Positions 59,284 through 64,000 of a stretch of DNA of 64,000 nt are shown here, one piece after another. The stretch spans positions 51,066,389 to 51,130,388 of the forward strand of contig NC_068938.1 of NCBI RefSeq assembly GCF_016801865.2, given 5' to 3'. The stretch comes from Culex pipiens pallens. Lineage: Eukaryota; Arthropoda; Insecta; Diptera; Culicidae. Positions within the stretch are counted from its first letter, which is position 1, and each line of letters starts with the position of its first letter. The notes under the pieces are model-generated. The model saw only the letters and a list, made by a program, of their open reading frames with translations, was not told the origin of the DNA and ran no database searches. The position numbers were made by a program, and so were the translations under genes.

Positions 59284-59413
59284 TTTGCTCAGAATTCGAT
59301 TCTGGGTCGATAGGTATACATGAAGGTGGGTCTAGGAGGTCTAATTGAGAAGTTCAGTTTTCGAGTGATTTTATAGCCTTTCCTCAGTAAGGTGAGGAAG
59401 GCAAAAAGGTTCA

Positions 59414-61876
59414 GATCAGAAAGATTTTATAGTTACTTTTTCGATGCTTCCATTCATTCCATTCATTATTGAGAATAGTTTTCGAATATTCAGAATCATT
59501 TTTGAAAGTCGTTCAAAATTAACCTATTAATGATACACATGGATGAGTTTTGTTTGAAAATGAAAAAAAGTTTAAAGAATTAAACTGTTTTACTACTTAG
59601 ACTGGTTCTAAACATTATTTATTTGAATTTGATCCACAAGCCACAATTTTTCGGACGATATAATGAACATTAAATAAGTATAACCAATCATAGCATAGCA
59701 TAGCATTGGTGTCTACCCGTAGCTGCTACTTCGTTATTGACCAGGACCCCCAAACATTGCTCCGTGGACCACAGATGAAAAGTAGGAACCAATCATCACC
59801 CCTTCTCAATTTTCAAAGGCCCCTATCGTGCTGATCAATACCGACGCCGGCCACGACCAGTGGTAAGACACGGGGAAGTGGATGGGAATGTTAGCCGATA
59901 CTTGAGTGATGGGATGCGTCTCCGACAAAGTATCACATGAGTTTTGAGGGGTTAGTAAGATGGGTATAAGGTCAGGATTCACTGTGGTAGGTGATGCGAC
60001 CATAAGCAATTTAATTATCGGTTGAAATTTTAAATATCTTAGGCAGCCGGCTGCGGAAAGATAACTATCGAGGGATTTAAATATAGTATTAATTCGACCG
60101 CGATTCTCTAGAAATTCTCCGTCGGCGTGCCTTCCGATCAACGGTGATGTAGGAAGGGCGTCATTTAGTTAAATTATTTTTTATCATAAGCCTTAAAACA
60201 TATTCGTCGACGTCGACGTCGAAATCGGATCGTTTCTATCGAAAACTATATAAAGAGAACAAAAAAAAAACTCATCGGCAAACGAACGCGCGAACTCAAA
60301 AAAATGAAAAAAGATGAAGAAAATCAATCACTCCATGTACACAAATAGCGACACAAAAAAGACGGAAAATAACACGAAAAAAAAGGACTGCGCGTCCCCA
60401 CAGGCACCGCACTACAGAATTGTATATACAAATAGCAAAAGGAAAAAACAAACGCCTTAGCCTGAATAAACTGAGTAAGAATTCAAATATGGATATAAAA
60501 TTATTTCCAGAGTTCCGAGCGCAGAGGATCATGCCATTTCTGAGCAAATAAATATTTATTTGCGTTGTGGATTCAAAAGTGCAATTTGTGGTTGGTTGAT
60601 TTATCCAACATTTAATGGGCACGAAAAACATCGCATGAATAATTCTGCGGCCGACGTGCTCTCCACCCAGAAATTGGTGTTCAGTGATGTGGCTAGTAAT
60701 GTTGTCGATTCATTTCCTAATTTATTAATATGTGAAATTTGGATCCAAAACAAATATTAATTATTAATCATGGAACTATATTAGTTTATAAAATACTACT
60801 ATTTGATAGCCAAATAACCTTACCACAAAACAACTAAATATTCCACATCTTGTCTCAATCAATAATTAAATCAGCAGCAAATTTAATTAACCTTATCATT
60901 TAAATTGTGTTTGTATGCCAATTCTCGCTCCACGGTGACACCTTCAATTAGGTGTCAATGATTTAACACCCTGTCACCCACCTGCGTTGCATTTTGTTTG
61001 CAGCAGCTGCCGTGCTAAAAGTACCTGTACCTCATTTTAATTATAAATCGAGTCGTTCCGGGCAAGAACCAAGCTGTTTGCCGAATTGGCATTCCGGTGC
61101 GTAATTAACTAATACCTTGCAGAATTCCACCGCGCGCGTGCGTGCGACGCGTCGCCATCGAAGCTGCTGCTGTTGACCAAGGTCGTTCGAGGTGGTCGGA
61201 TGGAACTCACGTGGTACGCAAAGCGCCAGCCGATGGACGCAAATTTACAATTTGCAAAATGTGCCCACAATTTGTCGTGATTGTGCTATCTTGTCACATG
61301 CCGATTTTGGGGTAAATTGAGATAAGGACGCCATTTTGTGCAGTTTTTTACGCCAGGTCCTCAAATCAAGATTTCAATCCTGATATATATAGCAATAGCC
61401 TTAAAAATTCCTTGAAATGTTGTCCCTTCATATGCAAAGTAGTACTGTTCTGTTGTTCGAGCAAGATTGACACACCTACAATAGCGACAATTATCCAAAG
61501 GGAATTTAGTCAGAAGCCGTTTTGTCACTCTTGCATGCCCTATTTACATGTTTGACTATAACTCGTGCTTACGACAACGAAATCCATCCATATTTCAGAA
61601 AAAAAAATATAGAACGATCAACCAAATAAAACGCAACTGTTTACAATGCGCATTCAAACGTCAACGTCAAAAAGCGGCATACGACAAGATAGCACGACAA
61701 AGTCGAAATGTTGCTGAAAACGATGCCACAATGACTAGCGACGCGAAAAATGAAACTGTGCTTTTGGCTTTGCTAGGGAGGTTGTGGTTTTAAAAGCAAA
61801 GAGTAGACAAAATAATTTGTAATTCCTCTTTATTTGTTTACTAATCATTAGCAATATAATATTGATTTTGTTATTA
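59414..61876. other. gene-free stretch with two GC-richer islands
   Basis: 59690-60230 contains a CATAG tandem (59694-59714), GCTGCTACTTCG and TCGACGTCGACGTCG (60206-60220) and looks like a repeat of unknown class. 60950-61300 is GC-rich with GCGCGCGTGCGTGCGACGCG (61131-61150). A possible exon there opens a stop quickly in the needed phase. Nothing further can be supported. Confidence 0.4.
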
Positions 61877-62204
61877 GGGTCATTCTACGCCAACTCACAC
61901 AGCAGTTGATCACGAATCAGAGTTCCATTTTTCGATATCTCGTGGCGGATGGGCGGTACGACTCCTTTAAATTTAGAATATAAAAAATACGTGTTTTTCA
62001 ATATTTAGCAGCCTAAAAAAGATTGTTTTGTGAATTTCGTGTCAAATGAACTTTGATATAAAACTGCGCGGCCGATTTCTCAAATGAGAAAAAAAAAATT
62101 TCCAGCGAAAAAATAAATAAATAAAAATGGTTTTTAAACGACTCAAATTAAAGCGGCGTTGAGAAACTTTTTCAGATTTGGTGTGAGTTGGCAGAGAAAA
62201 AATC
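61877..62204. mobile_element. short degenerate copy of family F2
   Basis: The left end GGGTCATTCTACGCCAACTC and right end GTGTGAGTTGGCAGAG correspond to the F2 termini. The left arm keeps GATATCTCGTGGCGGATGGG and CGGTACGAC. The interior is internally deleted compared with 11155-12503. Confidence 0.75.
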
Positions 62205-62320
62205 TTACTTATTTATGTTCGTCCTTAATAGTAAAAATTGTGATTGCCATGAGTTATTATATATTTCTTTTGAATTGATATCCTGATAAATTACAAAATA
62301 TAGCTTAGTAATGATCAGTG

Positions 62321-63012
62321 TTACCAGGTTGCCAGATAAATCTGGGAATGAACTACAGTCGACTCTCTGGCTGTCGATCTTCTCGATATCTATAATTCTC
62401 CTTCTATCGATTAATTCTTCTGTCCCTTCAATCTGCATACTTCAATTATCTTCATTCCTCGATATTTTACCTTGCTTGAAGGATCTCTTCCTCGACGGTC
62501 CCTTGGATTCTGTTTGCTTTAAAAATCTCTTCCGGTTGTCAATAATTTTACTTTCTCATGGCTTGCATAGACATTTTTCTTGGTGCAACGAAGCTTTGAA
62601 GGGTGTTTGACATTAGTTTGTTTTTGTTTGATGGACGTTGCCATGATTCTCTCCCATAGCTGGGTATCAAGAAAAAAATATTTTCAATCGAGTCTTCATT
62701 TTGCATCGTTCTGTAAACTGATGATTCTCTTCCTCGACGGTCCTTTGGATATTGACAACCAGAGAGCCGACTGTAATTTAATTTAAAATAAAAAATAAGA
62801 CCGTGTTTTTCTTAACGAAAATGTAAATTCAACATTTTTTAGGTCATAAAATTAATAAACCATCGGAATTCTACAAACATTAGAAATAATGTATATTATC
62901 CCTCTCCTTCACTATTTAAAATTGTTAGATACTCGTCTGCCAGATTTTTCCAGATTTTCTGTTATCGATGCTTTGCCGAATTTTTCAAATTTTGACCTGG
63001 CAACCCTGGTAA
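62321..63012. repeat. possible outer element, TTACCAGG(G)TTGCCAG ends
   Basis: TTACCAGGTTGCCAG at 62321 and CTGGCAACCCTGGTAA at 62997-63012 are inverted. CCAGATnTnTC(T)GG-like blocks lie just inside both. The pogo-like MITE at 62356-62773 sits within. The extent is approximate. Confidence 0.45.
62356..62773. mobile_element. pogo/Tigger-like MITE, TSD TA
   Basis: The left terminus is CAGTCGACTCTCTGGCTGTC; the right terminus, reverse-complemented, is CAGTCGGCTCTCTGGTTGTC (18 of 20). TA flanks both sides (62354-62355, 62774-62775). TTCCTCGACGGTCC(C/T)TTGGAT occurs twice inside (near 62488 and 62730). The element is non-coding. Confidence 0.88.
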
Positions 63013-63104
63013 TGACGTTATAATAGTTAGTTTACTTATATGTTGATTCTCAAAAATACCTGGTTTTGTAGCACAAAAAGGATAAAAGGCACGTTTGATG
63101 AAAA

Positions 63105-63355
63105 AACGTATTTTTCATCGAAAAAAAAACACTAAAAAAGTTTTAAAAACTCTACCATTTTCCGTAAATTTTTTTGGGGAATTTAATGAACTTTTTGAAT
63201 CTGCTTAAACCCAGATGGGCCATTTTTCATTTAAAACAACATTTTTCATCTTAAAATTTCGCGTTTTTTCTAACTTGGCATAGTTATTTTTAAGAGTGTA
63301 ACAATGTTCTACAAAGTGGTTGAACAGACAATTACACAAATTTTCATATATTTTG
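63105..63355. repeat. degenerate arm fragment of family F2
   Basis: It matches 11455-11730 in order: AAAACGTATTTTTCATCG, CACTAAAAAAGTTTTAAAAA, TAAAATTTCGnGTTTTTTCT and GTGTAACAATGTTCTACAAA. The opposing arm is absent. Confidence 0.8.
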
Positions 63356-63424
63356 ATGTGTTGGTACCAAAAGTAGCGTCTTTTAATTACAAAATTGTTG
63401 GTACACAAACATGTAGGGGAGAAT

Positions 63425-63982
63425 GGGGAGACTTGATCCCTTTTTTTTGTATCGCACATAACTCTGTCAATTTCTCACAAAACTATGATCTTTTTGCTAA
63501 ATTGAAAGCTTAAACATTGAACTATGTTTGGCTGATAAGGGTATTTCATCAGATAAACTATTCGAATCATGCCAAGCGCTTTAAAAAAATATTTTTAACC
63601 GGCATTTTCAAAATGTTGGGGGTAAATTGATCCCCCTTTCAACATTTTGAAGAAATCTTAAGCAAAATATTTCTTATTCATCCAAACTTTTAATTTTCTA
63701 TAAATTACAGCAATTTCACATTAAACCTGTACGTTTGTGTTCAAAATATAACAAGTTTTGCATGCAAAATATTTAAAAACTTAAAATTTTCTTTTTTAGA
63801 CCAAAATTGAGCATGTTTACAAAAGCTGGTAATTTTTGTTTACACAACTTTTGGAAAATGGTTCAAACTGCAGTAAGTTATATAAAACTATACTAAAGAA
63901 AACTATGTACGAAAACCCAGCCCAATTATTTAATCTTGAGGCTGATTCCAGTGACTGTAAAAATTCAGGGATCAAGTCTCCC
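63425..63982. repeat. repeat with inverted GGGAGACTTGATCCC ends
   Basis: GGGGAGACTTGATCCC at 63425-63440 and GGGATCAAGTCTCCC at 63968-63982 are inverted. A third, diverged copy (TTGATCCCCC) lies near 63628. AT-rich interior, no ORF. TSD not identified. Confidence 0.65.
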
Positions 63983-64000
63983 TAAACGCACTTTTTTAAA

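Larger units (their letters stand above)
57180..59413 (+). repeat. modular repeat R1, copy 2 (interrupted)
   Basis: It begins CGTTACTTAATCCACCCTTA and GGTGGTTGGTGCCTTCCTC. It has the same roughly 170-bp units as 46541-47099 and ends GATTCTGGGTCGATAGGTAT...CAGTAAGGTGAGGAAGGC. A 1.4-kb palindrome is inserted at 57539-58938 inside one unit. A CA microsatellite lies in the 3' module. Confidence 0.8.

Noticed and set aside
1..64000. CRISPR arrays, bacterial operons, rRNA genes
   Set aside because: No regularly spaced identical repeats with unique spacers, no Shine-Dalgarno-led gene rows, and no rRNA-like segments were seen. The window is eukaryotic in character.

Overview
The window looks like AT-rich, repeat-saturated insect DNA, most likely a culicine mosquito (Culex or Aedes type). 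That host call is inference: it rests on a Jockey-clade (JUAN-like) non-LTR retrotransposon, a tRNA-derived SINE, many palindromic 'foldback' DNA elements, and one split gene with GT/AG introns and a GC-rich Gln/Ser/Pro-rich exon. There are no operons and no bacterial-style gene density. One 100-N assembly gap lies at 23505-23604.

Layout. 0.3-12.8 kb is almost wall-to-wall foldback elements: a pair of 48-bp inverted repeats 4.2 kb apart, a SINE, a 9-bp-TSD foldback, two full copies of a GAGCAATTCTC-ended family with 4-bp target-site duplications (TSDs), a TAGGGTG-ended element carrying a nested insertion, and a 1.35-kb near-perfect palindrome. 12.8-35.4 kb is mostly anonymous AT-rich DNA with scattered foldbacks and weak ORFs. 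35.4-38.6 kb holds two more copies of the 4-bp-TSD family and a PIF/Harbinger-like MITE. 40.1-44.6 kb is a JUAN-like LINE with an intact endonuclease/reverse transcriptase ORF but a broken gag ORF. 44.6-48.6 kb is repeat fragments. 48.8-52.9 kb carries the 5' leader and first two coding exons of a plus-strand gene I do not recognise. At 54.9-56.5 kb a minus-strand non-LTR insertion encodes only a gag-like ORF1, is flanked by a TSD of 11-14 bp, and has no ORF2. 57.2-59.4 kb is a dispersed modular repeat with a 1.4-kb palindrome inserted at TTAA. 59.4-64.0 kb is anonymous sequence, a pogo-like MITE and further foldbacks.

How the parts relate. The only host gene seen with some confidence is the 49.7/52.3-kb gene. 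Nearly everything else is transposon-derived. The most unusual object is the gag-only insertion. The most pervasive theme is palindromic elements sharing related termini and 4-bp TSDs, several nested in one another.
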